A DNA stretch of 14,079 nt. Source: JANNWF01 sp052390415 (GTDB lineage Bacteria; Pseudomonadota; Gammaproteobacteria; Xanthomonadales; Xanthomonadaceae). The stretch covers positions 1 through 14,079 of the forward strand of contig JBQTGY010000079.1 in assembly GCA_052390415.1 (NCBI GenBank), given 5' to 3'. The translations under genes were made by a program, and so were the position numbers. Positions 1-13,720 of this stretch are shown piece by piece (position 1 is the stretch's first letter; every line of letters starts with the position of its first letter). The notes below the pieces were generated by a model that was not told the origin of the DNA, made no database searches, and was given only the letters and a program-made list of their open reading frames with translations.

Positions 1-1178
1 TTCGCCACCACGCCCGCGCCGACGGTACGGCCGCCTTCGCGAATCGCGAAGCGCAGACCTTCTTCCATCGCGATCGGGGCGATCAGGGTCACCACCATCT
101 TCACATTGTCGCCCGGCATCACCATCTCGACGCCTTCCGGCAGCTCGCAAGCGCCGGTCACGTCGGTGGTGCGGAAGTAAAACTGCGGACGATAGCCCTT
201 GAAGAACGGGGTGTGACGACCGCCTTCATCCTTCGACAGCACGTACACCTCGGCTTCAAACTCGGTGTGCGGGGTGATCGTGCCGGCTTTGCACAGCACT
301 TGACCACGCTCAACGTCGTCACGCTTGGTGCCGCGCAACAGCAGGCCCGCGTTGTCGCCCGCCTGGCCCTGGTCGAGCAGCTTGCGGAACATTTCCACAC
401 CGGTAACGGTGGTCTTGACCGTCGGGCGGATGCCCACGATTTCGATTTCGTCGCCAACCTTGATGATGCCGCGCTCAATGCGGCCGGTCACCACGGTGCC
501 ACGGCCCGAGATCGAGAACACGTCTTCGACTGGCATCAGAAACGGCTTGTCAATGACACGCACCGGCTCCGGAATCCACGCATCCAACGCATCGACCAGC
601 TTCAGGATCGATGGCACACCCATTGGCGATTGGTCACCTTCCAGCGCCATACGCGCCGAACCGGTAACAATTGGGGTGTCGTCGCCAGGGAAGTCGTACT
701 TTTGCAGCAATTCGCGGACTTCCATCTCGACCAATTCGAGCAGCTCGGCGTCGTCCACCAGATCCGCCTTGTTCAGGTAGACCAAGATGAACGGCACACC
801 GACCTGACGCGCCAGCAAAATGTGCTCGCGGGTCTGCGGCATCGGGCCGTCAGCAGCCGAACACACCAGAATCGCGCCGTCCATCTGCGCGGCACCGGTG
901 ATCATGTTCTTCACGTAGTCAGCATGACCCGGGCAATCGACGTGGGCATAGTGACGCATCGGCGACTCGTATTCCACGTGCGCGGTCGAAATCGTGATGC
1001 CACGCGCCTTCTCTTCCGGCGCAGCGTCAATCTGATCATAGGCTTTGAACTCACCGCCAAAGCGCTCTGCGCCAAGCTTGGTCAGCGCCGCTGTCAGCGT
1101 CGTCTTACCGTGGTCAACGTGTCCAATCGTGCCGACGTTCACGTGCGGCTTGGTGCGCTCGAATTTTGCCTTGGCCAT
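1..1178 (-). CDS. tuf: Elongation factor Tu (EF-Tu), 3' end cut by window edge
   Basis: EF-Tu is the cytoplasmic GTPase that delivers aminoacyl-tRNA to the ribosomal A site. Translation from the ATG at 1178 gives MAKAKFERTKPHVNVGTIGH and 392 codons are visible; the frame is still open at base 1, reading ...GRTVGAGVVA. Bacterial EF-Tu usually ends about four residues later, so only the last few codons and the stop are missing. Visible motifs are the P-loop GHVDHGKT (residues 19-26), the switch I segment with RGITIS, DCPGH, NKAD and the G5 segment GSARMALEGD. Domains 2 and 3 are complete apart from the extreme C-terminus, including FSISGRGTVVTGR and the GGRHTPFF region. A Shine-Dalgarno-like AGAGGAAG lies about 10 nt before the start. 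The gene is 58 nt downstream of fusA, as the last or near-last str operon gene. Many proteobacteria carry a second tuf copy elsewhere, which cannot be seen here. Confidence 0.98.
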   Translation of the reverse strand, partial: MAKAKFERTKPHVNVGTIGHVDHGKTTLTAALTKLGAERFGGEFKAYDQIDAAPEEKARGITISTAHVEYESPMRHYAHVDCPGHADYVKNMITGAAQMDGAILVCSAADGPMPQTREHILLARQVGVPFILVYLNKADLVDDAELLELVEMEVRELLQKYDFPGDDTPIVTGSARMALEGDQSPMGVPSILKLVDALDAWIPEPVRVIDKPFLMPVEDVFSISGRGTVVTGRIERGIIKVGDEIEIVGIRPTVKTTVTGVEMFRKLLDQGQAGDNAGLLLRGTKRDDVERGQVLCKAGTITPHTEFEAEVYVLSKDEGGRHTPFFKGYRPQFYFRTTDVTGACELPEGVEMVMPGDNVKMVVTLIAPIAMEEGLRFAIREGGRTVGAGVVA

Positions 1179-1236
1179 GGCCCTAACTTCCTCTTAGATC
1201 TTCAATAAGGTTGAAACTACTGCGGAATAACGCTGA

Positions 1237-3327
1237 TTACGAGCGCTTCACGACCTGCTCGGCGATGCTCGCCGGTGCTTCAGCGTAATGGTCGAATTCC
1301 ATCGTGTAGGTGGCGCGACCCTGGCTCATCGAGCGCAGCGTCGTTGAATAGCCGAACATCTCGCCGAGCGGCACCATCGCGTTGATGACCTTGCCTGACG
1401 GTGTGTCTTCCTGACCCTGCAGGATGCCACGACGACGGCTGACATCACCCATCACGTCGCCCAAGTAATCCTCAGGCGTCACAATTTCGACCTTCATCAC
1501 CGGCTCAAGCAGCACCGGATTTGCTTTCTGCATGGCTTCCTTGAACGCCATTGAGCCAGCAATCTTGAAGGCCATTTCGTTTGAGTCGACGTCGTGGAAC
1601 GAGCCGTCAACGGCGCGAATCTTGATATCGACCACCGGGAAACCGGCAATGGTGCCTGTGGTCATCGCATCTTGAATACCCTTGTCGGACGCCTGCACGT
1701 ATTCTTTGGGGACTGTACCGCCAACAATGCCATTCTCGAAGCTGTAACCCGCACCGCGCTCTTGCGGCTCCATCTCGATCACGATGTGGCCGTACTGGCC
1801 GCGTCCACCAGACTGACGAACAAACTTGCCTTCTTGCTTGACCGCCTTACGAATCGTCTCGCGATAAGCAACCTGCGGCTTCCCAACGTTAGCTTCAACG
1901 TTGAACTCGCGGCGCATGCGGTCGACCAGAATTTCGAGATGCAACTCACCCATGCCCGAAATGATCGTCTGACTGGACTCTTCGTCGGTACGCACGCGGA
2001 ATGAAGGATCTTCCTGCGCCAACCGACCCAGCGCCATGCCCATGCGCTCTTGATCTGCCTTGGTCTTCGGCTCAACTGCCATCGAAATGACGGGCTCAGG
2101 GAAGATCATCCGCTCAAGCGTTATGACATTGTCCTGCGCGCACAGCGTGTCGCCAGTGGTCACGTCTTTCAGACCAACGGCTGCCGCGATGTCGCCGGCC
2201 AACACTTCCTTGATTTCTTCACGCTGGTTGGCGTGCATCTGCAAGATGCGGCCAACGCGCTCTTTCTTGCCCTTGATCGGGTTAAAGACCTGATCGCCTG
2301 CGTTCAAAGAACCCGAGTACACGCGGAAAAAGGTCAACGAACCCACGAATGGGTCGGTCATGATCTTGAATGCGAGCGCCGAAAACGACTCTTTGTCATG
2401 GGCCGCGCGCGTGGCCTCTTGGTCGCGCTCATCGATACCCTTGACTGGCGGGCGATCCGATGGCGCCGGCAAATAATGCACGACAGCGTCGAGCATCGCC
2501 TGCACACCCTTGTTCTTGAACGCCGTGCCACAGAACATTGGAATGATCGCGCAAGTCACGGTACGGGCACGAATGCCACCCATGATCTCAGCCTCAGAAA
2601 GCTCATTGCCTTCCAAGTACTTATTCATGAGCTCTTCAGTCGCTTCCGCCGCTGCCTCGACCATGAACTCGCGCGCCTTGTCGGCGGCGTCTTTCATGTC
2701 GGCGGGAATCTCTGCGTACTCAAAGGTGACGCCTTGGTCGCCCATGTTCCAGACGACTGCTTTCATTTTGAGCAGGTCGACCACGCCCTCAAAGTTTTCT
2801 TCAGCGCCGATCGGCAACTGCATCGGCACCGGGTAGGCACCCAAGCGTGACTTCAGCTGCTCAACAACTTTGACGAAGTTGGCACCGGTACGGTCCATCT
2901 TGTTGACGAATGCCAGCCGCGGCACCGAATACTTCGAGGCTTGCCGCCACACGGTCTCAGACTGCGGCTGCACGCCACCGACCGCACACAACACGAACAC
3001 CGCGCCGTCGAGTACGCGCAACGAGCGCTCGACTTCAATGGTGAAATCAACGTGGCCTGGGGTGTCGATGATGTTGAAGCGGTGCTGCGGCATGGACTTG
3101 TCCATGCCCTGCCAGAAACAGGTGGTAGCGGCCGACGTGATGGTGATACCACGCTCTTGCTCTTGCTCCATCCAGTCCATGGTGGCTGCGCCATCATGCA
3201 CTTCGCCGATCTTATGGTTGACGCCGGTGTAAAACAGAATGCGTTCGGTCGTTGTCGTCTTGCCGGCGTCGATGTGCGCCATGATGCCGAAATTGCGATA
3301 ACGCTCGATGGGAGTACTACGGGCCAC
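1237..3327 (-). CDS. fusA: Elongation factor G (EF-G), GTG start
   Basis: EF-G is the GTPase that drives tRNA-mRNA translocation and, with RRF, ribosome recycling. The product is 696 residues, close to the usual ~700. The G domain shows AHIDAGKT (17-24), switch I with QEQERGITI (to about 62), DTPGH (88-92) and NKMD (142-145), followed by the G5-like FCGTAF (~265-270). Domain II starts near 310, domain III has GELHLEI near 460, and domain IV carries GGRGQYGHI (507-515) and the tip segment FHDVDSNE. The start codon is GTG: no in-frame ATG lies between the rpsG stop and this point, the N-terminus MARSTPIERYRN matches family members, and AAGGA sits 7 nt upstream. The gap to rpsG is only 17 nt, so the ribosome-binding site lies just after the rpsG stop and translational coupling is likely. 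The stop is TAA. This is the str-operon housekeeping copy. Confidence 0.98.
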   Translation of the reverse strand: MARSTPIERYRNFGIMAHIDAGKTTTTERILFYTGVNHKIGEVHDGAATMDWMEQEQERGITITSAATTCFWQGMDKSMPQHRFNIIDTPGHVDFTIEVERSLRVLDGAVFVLCAVGGVQPQSETVWRQASKYSVPRLAFVNKMDRTGANFVKVVEQLKSRLGAYPVPMQLPIGAEENFEGVVDLLKMKAVVWNMGDQGVTFEYAEIPADMKDAADKAREFMVEAAAEATEELMNKYLEGNELSEAEIMGGIRARTVTCAIIPMFCGTAFKNKGVQAMLDAVVHYLPAPSDRPPVKGIDERDQEATRAAHDKESFSALAFKIMTDPFVGSLTFFRVYSGSLNAGDQVFNPIKGKKERVGRILQMHANQREEIKEVLAGDIAAAVGLKDVTTGDTLCAQDNVITLERMIFPEPVISMAVEPKTKADQERMGMALGRLAQEDPSFRVRTDEESSQTIISGMGELHLEILVDRMRREFNVEANVGKPQVAYRETIRKAVKQEGKFVRQSGGRGQYGHIVIEMEPQERGAGYSFENGIVGGTVPKEYVQASDKGIQDAMTTGTIAGFPVVDIKIRAVDGSFHDVDSNEMAFKIAGSMAFKEAMQKANPVLLEPVMKVEIVTPEDYLGDVMGDVSRRRGILQGQEDTPSGKVINAMVPLGEMFGYSTTLRSMSQGRATYTMEFDHYAEAPASIAEQVVKRS

Positions 3328-3334
3328 GATGAAA

Positions 3335-3339
3335 TCCTT
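3335..3339 (-). promoter_or_regulatory. Shine-Dalgarno site fixing the fusA GTG start
   Basis: AAGGA, 7 nt before the GTG at 3327 and inside the 17-nt gap after the rpsG stop. It supports the GTG rather than the first internal ATG (Met16, which would cut into the P-loop region). Confidence 0.8.
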
Positions 3340-3344
3340 TTCGA

Positions 3345-3812
3345 TTACCAGCGGTAATGGGCGAACGCCTTGTTCGCTTCCGCCATGCGGTGCGTCTCTT
3401 CGCGCTTCTTGACCGCACCACCGCGACTTTCCGAGGCATCCAGCAACTCACCAGCCAACTTGCGCGGCATCGAGGCTTCGCCACGCTTGCGCGCGGAATC
3501 GATCAGCCAGCGCATGGCCAGCGCCGAACGACGGGAAGAGCGCACTTCAACCGGCACCTGATAGGTCGCACCGCCGACGCGGCGTGACTTCACCTCAACC
3601 GTAGGCGCGACATTGTCGAGCGCCTTCTGGACCAGGTTGAGCGGGTCGTTGTTCTTTTGGCTGATGACATCCATCGCGCCATAAACGATGTTTTCGGCGA
3701 CCGACTTCTTGCCGCTCTGCATGACCATATTGATCAGGCGCGCGATCATCTCGCTGCTGTGCTTAGGGTCGGGCAGAATGGAGCGGGTACCGGGCGAGCC
3801 TTTACGGGACAT
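3345..3812 (-). CDS. rpsG: 30S ribosomal protein S7
   Basis: S7 is a primary binding protein of the 16S rRNA 3' domain that nucleates assembly of the small-subunit head and lines the E site. It is 155 residues, as is usual. The start at 3812 (MSRKGSPGTRSILPDPK) matches the family; the frame stays open 22 codons further upstream, but that extension matches nothing expected for S7. The conserved beta-hairpin segment VEVKSRRVGGATYQVPVEV lies at 72-90 and the helical segments with AVKKREETHRMAEANKAFAHYRW at the C-terminus (133-155). The Shine-Dalgarno is weak (AGG, 8 nt from the ATG), and the gene follows rpsL after 162 nt, so initiation may rely partly on coupling or on the structured spacer. 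In E. coli S7 represses its own operon by binding the rpsL-rpsG spacer; whether that holds here is inference. Confidence 0.97.
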   Translation of the reverse strand: MSRKGSPGTRSILPDPKHSSEMIARLINMVMQSGKKSVAENIVYGAMDVISQKNNDPLNLVQKALDNVAPTVEVKSRRVGGATYQVPVEVRSSRRSALAMRWLIDSARKRGEASMPRKLAGELLDASESRGGAVKKREETHRMAEANKAFAHYRW

Positions 3813-3875
3813 GATGCGTGCCTGAATTTGAAAAGATCGGACGAAAGTCGCGAACGTTGCATTGAACCTTGCCGC

Positions 3876-3895
3876 CACCCGAATGCTGCCGGGTG
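3876..3895 (-). other. Stem-loop in the rpsL-rpsG spacer
   Basis: In the mRNA, CACCCG pairs perfectly with CGGGTG around an 8-nt loop, about 64 nt before the rpsG start. It is a plausible part of a ribosomal-protein binding structure or a stability element. Confidence 0.45.
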
Positions 3896-3942
3896 CGATT
3901 GTTCACGTGCGTATACGCTGCTTGTTGAGCACGGGGCACCTT

Positions 3943-3964
3943 CAAAAGAAAGCGCCATGTGGCG
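3943..3964 (-). terminator. Weak terminator-like hairpin after rpsL, possible attenuator
   Basis: Beginning 10 nt after the rpsL TAA, CGCC-ACAT-GGCG forms a 4-bp GC stem and is followed by CTTTCTTTTG, which is rich in U. TTCAA directly before the stem can also pair with TTGAA just after the U-rich stretch (3941-3945), which would enclose it. The stem is short for an efficient intrinsic terminator, and the downstream genes rpsG and fusA must be expressed, so at most partial termination is suggested. Confidence 0.3.
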
Positions 3965-3974
3965 TTGAAACGTA

Positions 3975-4349
3975 TTACTTCTTCGGGCGCTTGGCGCCGT
4001 ACTTGGAACGGCTCTGGCGGCGCTTGGCCACACCAGCTGCATCCAACGAACCACGAACCGTGTGGTAGCGAACGCCGGGCAAATCTTTGACGCGACCGCC
4101 ACGAATCAACACCACCGAGTGCTCCTGCAAATTGTGGCCTTCGCCACCAATGTAGGAAATCACCTCGAAGCCATTGGTCAGACGCACCTTGGCCACTTTC
4201 CGCAGGGCCGAGTTCGGCTTCTTTGGCGTGGTGGTGTAGACGCGGGTGCAAACGCCGCGCTTCTGCGGGCAGTTGGCCAGCGCCGGTGAATTGCTCTTGT
4301 ACGTGTGCGGCTGGCGCGGCTTGCGCACCAGCTGGTTGATCGTTGCCAT
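3975..4349 (-). CDS. rpsL: 30S ribosomal protein S12
   Basis: S12 is a decoding-centre protein that helps control tRNA selection accuracy. It is 124 residues, the family length. The start at 4349 gives MATINQLVRKPRQ, the invariant N-terminus; a 12-codon in-frame extension upstream is not conserved and would overlap the leader hairpins. The conserved loop segments TTTPKKPNSALRKVA (39-53) and RVKDLPGVRYHTVRG (86-100) are present. Lys43 and Lys88, the positions most often changed in streptomycin resistance, are unaltered, and Asp89, the residue methylthiolated in E. coli, is present. The Shine-Dalgarno AAGG (4360-4363) lies 10 nt before the ATG, in the loop of a predicted hairpin. This is the first gene after the str promoter. 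The stop is TAA. Confidence 0.98.
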   Translation of the reverse strand: MATINQLVRKPRQPHTYKSNSPALANCPQKRGVCTRVYTTTPKKPNSALRKVAKVRLTNGFEVISYIGGEGHNLQEHSVVLIRGGRVKDLPGVRYHTVRGSLDAAGVAKRRQSRSKYGAKRPKK

Positions 4350-4350
4350 G

Positions 4351-4373
4351 CGTTCGAAACCTTGATATGAACG
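4351..4373 (-). promoter_or_regulatory. Stem-loop presenting the rpsL Shine-Dalgarno
   Basis: In the mRNA, CGTTC pairs with GAACG around a 13-nt loop that contains the AAGG ribosome-binding sequence. The 3' arm ends one base before the rpsL ATG. The stem is only 5 bp, so it may just position the site rather than hide it. Confidence 0.4.
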
Positions 4374-4374
4374 A

Positions 4375-4398
4375 AGGCAGGCCATACTCGGCCTGCCT
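4375..4398 (-). promoter_or_regulatory. Perfect 9-bp hairpin at the 5' end of the str transcript
   Basis: AGGCAGGCC and GGCCTGCCT pair perfectly around the 6-nt loop GAGTAT. The hairpin starts about 4-10 nt after the transcription start predicted from the promoter at 4408-4437, so the mRNA would begin almost directly with a stable stem. Such a position is typical of 5' stabilisers, but it could also be a regulatory structure, or act as a weak terminator for read-through from rpoC; it is followed by TTCGTTCAT, not a true U-tract. Confidence 0.6.
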
Positions 4399-4407
4399 AG
4401 ACAGAGA

Positions 4408-4437
4408 AGTATAACCCGTTGCGTTTGAAACCGTCAA
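4408..4437 (-). promoter_or_regulatory. Sigma-70 promoter of the str operon (rpsL-rpsG-fusA-tuf)
   Basis: The -35 box TTGACG (4437-4432) and the -10 box TATACT (4413-4408) are separated by 18 nt; each differs from consensus by one base (TTGACA, TATAAT). The predicted start is near 4402-4398, giving a leader of about 50 nt before rpsL. It is the best promoter match I saw in the intergenic gaps, and it explains how the str genes can be transcribed apart from rpoBC. The discriminator TCTCTG is not strongly GC-rich. Confidence 0.85.
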
Positions 4438-4445
4438 CGCAGGGG

Positions 4446-4462
4446 AATCGAAATATTTGCTT
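4446..4462 (-). promoter_or_regulatory. AT-rich stretch upstream of the str promoter, possible UP element
   Basis: AAGCAAATATTTCGATT lies about 8 nt upstream of the -35 box in otherwise GC-rich sequence. AT-rich DNA here can bind the C-terminal domain of the polymerase alpha subunit, as in strong ribosomal promoters. This is inferred from position and composition only. Confidence 0.4.
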
Positions 4463-4512
4463 CTGAAACTCGGACATCACTGGCGCGGCTACCTCTTCAT
4501 GCATGCCCACCC

Positions 4513-4564
4513 GCAGCGTCCTGGTAAGCAGCTGACTCCCTAGACCAGGAGCCCGCCACACTGC
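4513..4564 (-). other. Two-part stem-loop just after rpoC
   Basis: Beginning 10 nt after the rpoC stop, GCAGTG pairs with CGCTGC (one G-U pair in RNA) and TCCTGGT pairs perfectly with ACCAGGA, around an 18-nt loop and with an 8-nt bulge on the 5' side. There is no U-tract, so it is not a classical intrinsic terminator. An alternative 6-bp hairpin GGCTCC/GGAGTC overlaps it and would exclude the inner stem. It may be a processing or 3'-end protection structure of the rpoBC mRNA. Confidence 0.45.
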
Positions 4565-4574
4565 CTTTTAGCCA

Positions 4575-8771
<4,197 letters not shown>

Positions 8772-8790
8772 TTTGATCTCCGCAGGTGCT

Positions 8791-8829
8791 GGGATTTCGG
8801 ATTCGGTGTTGGAATTCGGAACGAATTGG
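8791..8829. repeat. Degenerate TTCGG micro-repeat in the rpoB-rpoC gap
   Basis: On the plus strand the units ATTTCGG, ATTCGG, AATTCGG and GAATTGG follow one another with short interruptions. This looks like an eroded short tandem repeat. From memory, similar iterated GGGATTCGG-type spacers occur between genes in Xanthomonadaceae; that comparison is not verified here. No function is assigned. Confidence 0.35.
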
Positions 8830-8838
8830 TCTCGCGTT

Positions 8839-8874
8839 GCCGGCGGGTACGCGAAGTTTGCGTTTCCCGCCGGC
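8839..8874 (-). other. GC-rich two-part hairpin between rpoB and rpoC
   Basis: Outer arms GCCGGCGGG/CCCGCCGGC pair perfectly over 9 bp, and an inner pair ACGC/GCGT (8849-8852 with 8860-8863) closes a 7-nt loop. The hairpin begins 17 nt after the rpoB stop and ends about 67 nt before the rpoC start. No U-run follows, so it is more likely an mRNA stability or processing element than a terminator. Confidence 0.6.
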
Positions 8875-8891
8875 GCTCAATCCCGAACCCG

Positions 8892-12983
<4,092 letters not shown>

Positions 12984-12992
12984 GGTCGGCGT

Positions 12993-13001
12993 ACCACCCT
13001 T
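12993..13001 (-). promoter_or_regulatory. Shine-Dalgarno site fixing the rpoB start
   Basis: AAGGGTGGT lies 9 nt before the ATG at 12983. It supports this start over the upstream in-frame ATG at 13163. Confidence 0.75.
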
Positions 13002-13007
13002 GGTTGA

Positions 13008-13026
13008 GAGGGACGGTGAGTCCCTC
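13008..13026 (-). other. Perfect 7-bp hairpin just upstream of the rpoB ribosome-binding site
   Basis: GAGGGAC pairs with GTCCCTC around the 5-nt loop TCACC. It ends 6 nt before the Shine-Dalgarno. It may keep the initiation region free of other structure or mark a processing point. Confidence 0.5.
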
Positions 13027-13162
13027 GAGTAATCAAAATGTTCTGCGGCTATCGTGATCAGCCGAGATTTGGAATTGCAGACTCGTGATGAAGTGCGTGC
13101 CTGGCAAACGGCAGCACCTTCGATGAGCCCTGAACCGACAAACCCAAAGCCCTGAAGACACA

Positions 13163-13174
13163 TTGCATATGCAA
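13163..13174. repeat. 12-bp perfect palindrome TTGCATATGCAA
   Basis: A perfect inverted repeat without spacer lies 7 nt downstream (in the mRNA sense) of the large hairpin at 13182-13213. It could be a dimeric regulator site, part of the attenuator tail, or chance; no regulator is known to me for this exact sequence. Confidence 0.4.
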
Positions 13175-13181
13175 CAACACA

Positions 13182-13213
13182 CCAAGCCCGGGGACTTTCG
13201 CCCCCAGGCTTGG
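13182..13213 (-). terminator. Candidate rpoBC attenuator: 14-bp GNRA hairpin between rplL and rpoB
   Basis: In the mRNA the arms CCAAGCCTGGGGGC and GTCCCCGGGCTTGG form 14 consecutive pairs (two of them G-U) closed by a GAAA tetraloop. The next bases, TGTGTTGTTG, are moderately U-rich but not a clean U-tract. It starts 38 nt after the rplL stop. In E. coli the same gap holds a partial terminator that sets the ratio of ribosomal proteins to polymerase, and the position here agrees with that. Partial termination is inferred, not shown. Confidence 0.65.
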
Positions 13214-13217
13214 CATT

Positions 13218-13240
13218 GCGCTGTCGAAACGAGACAACGC
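13218..13240 (-). other. 8-bp hairpin between the rplL stop and the candidate attenuator
   Basis: GCGTTGTC pairs with GACAGCGC (one G-U pair) around a 7-nt loop. It lies 11 nt after the rplL stop and only 4 nt before the larger hairpin, so the two form a tandem. In E. coli this intergenic region is also an RNase III processing site, which would be a comparable role. Confidence 0.5.
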
Positions 13241-13251
13241 TTGGAGACGGC

Positions 13252-13623
13252 TTACTTGACCTCGACGGTCGCGCCAGCCGCTTCCAGTTCCTTCTTGAAC
13301 TTGGCAGCGTCGTCCTTGCTGACGGCTTCCTTGACGGTGCCGACGGCTTCGACCAGGTCCTTGGCTTCTTTCAAGCCAAGGCCGGTGATGGCGCGGACCG
13401 CCTTGATGACTTCGACTTTCTTCTCGCCGATGGCCTTCAGGGAGACGTTGAACTCGGTCTGCTCTTCGACCGGGGCAGCAGCAGCGGCCGGACCGGCAGC
13501 TGCGGCAACCGGAGCCGCTGCGGAGACGCCGAACTTCTCTTCCATGGCGTGGACCAGCTCCATCACCTCGACGAGAGTCTTGCCGGCGATCGCTTCAATG
13601 ATTTGATCGTTGGAAAGGGACAT
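13252..13623 (-). CDS. rplL: 50S ribosomal protein L7/L12
   Basis: L7/L12 is the multi-copy stalk protein that binds L10 and recruits the GTPase factors EF-Tu, EF-G and IF2. It is 123 residues. The N-terminal dimerisation and L10-binding domain covers about 1-33, the flexible Ala/Pro-rich hinge about 34-52, and the C-terminal factor-binding domain about 57-123 with VIKAVRAITGLGLKEAKDLVE (72-92). The ATG at 13623 has a weak Shine-Dalgarno (TAGGT, about 7 nt away), so the 97-nt spacer after rplJ and its hairpin may matter for the high output this protein needs. The stop is TAA. The sequence is typical of the Xanthomonadales. Confidence 0.98.
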   Translation of the reverse strand: MSLSNDQIIEAIAGKTLVEVMELVHAMEEKFGVSAAAPVAAAAGPAAAAAPVEEQTEFNVSLKAIGEKKVEVIKAVRAITGLGLKEAKDLVEAVGTVKEAVSKDDAAKFKKELEAAGATVEVK

Positions 13624-13693
13624 GTTGTTTACCTATGTTGAGACGGCTTGTTGGTATGAGGATTCGTTGCCAAACGCGACCTGGCTCTTACTC

Positions 13694-13711
13694 GGCCTCC
13701 TTACGGAGACC
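13694..13711 (-). other. 7-bp GNRA hairpin between rplJ and rplL
   Basis: GGTCTCC pairs with GGAGGCC (one G-U pair) and is capped by the tetraloop GTAA, which fits GNRA. It begins 9 nt after the rplJ stop. It also contains AAGGAGG, a near-perfect Shine-Dalgarno sequence, although no start codon follows at a suitable distance. Confidence 0.5.
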
Positions 13712-13720
13712 TTGTTTGAA

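Larger units (their letters stand above)
3813..3974 (-). promoter_or_regulatory. rpsL-rpsG intercistronic region, candidate S7 autoregulatory leader
   Basis: This 162-nt spacer is noticeably longer than the ~96 nt I recall for E. coli. It contains a perfect 6-bp stem CACCCG/CGGGTG with an 8-nt loop (3876-3895) and a short GC hairpin directly after rpsL (3953-3964). No good sigma-70 promoter and no strong Shine-Dalgarno are visible. By position it corresponds to the E. coli region bound by S7; no primary-sequence resemblance has been established, so the function is inferred from position only. Confidence 0.4.

Noticed and set aside
3813..3878. 22-codon in-frame extension of rpsG
   Set aside because: S7 of normal length starts at 3812, and the extra residues are not S7-like.
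3802..4437. 211-codon minus-strand frame overlapping rpsL in another reading frame
   Set aside because: It spans the str promoter, rpsL and the spacer out of frame with the conserved S12. It is a shadow.
4399..4574. Classical intrinsic terminator between rpoC and the str promoter
   Set aside because: Stems exist but none is followed by a U-tract, so I do not call a terminator here.
12984..13163. In-frame 60-codon extension upstream of rpoB, starting at ATG 13163
   Set aside because: The conserved beta N-terminus and a good Shine-Dalgarno point to 12983. The extension crosses the hairpin at 13008-13026 and has Cys/Ser-rich non-conserved sequence.
12984..13251. Separate sigma-70 promoter for rpoB
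   Set aside because: Candidate boxes such as TTGCCA have no convincing -10 at 16-18 nt.
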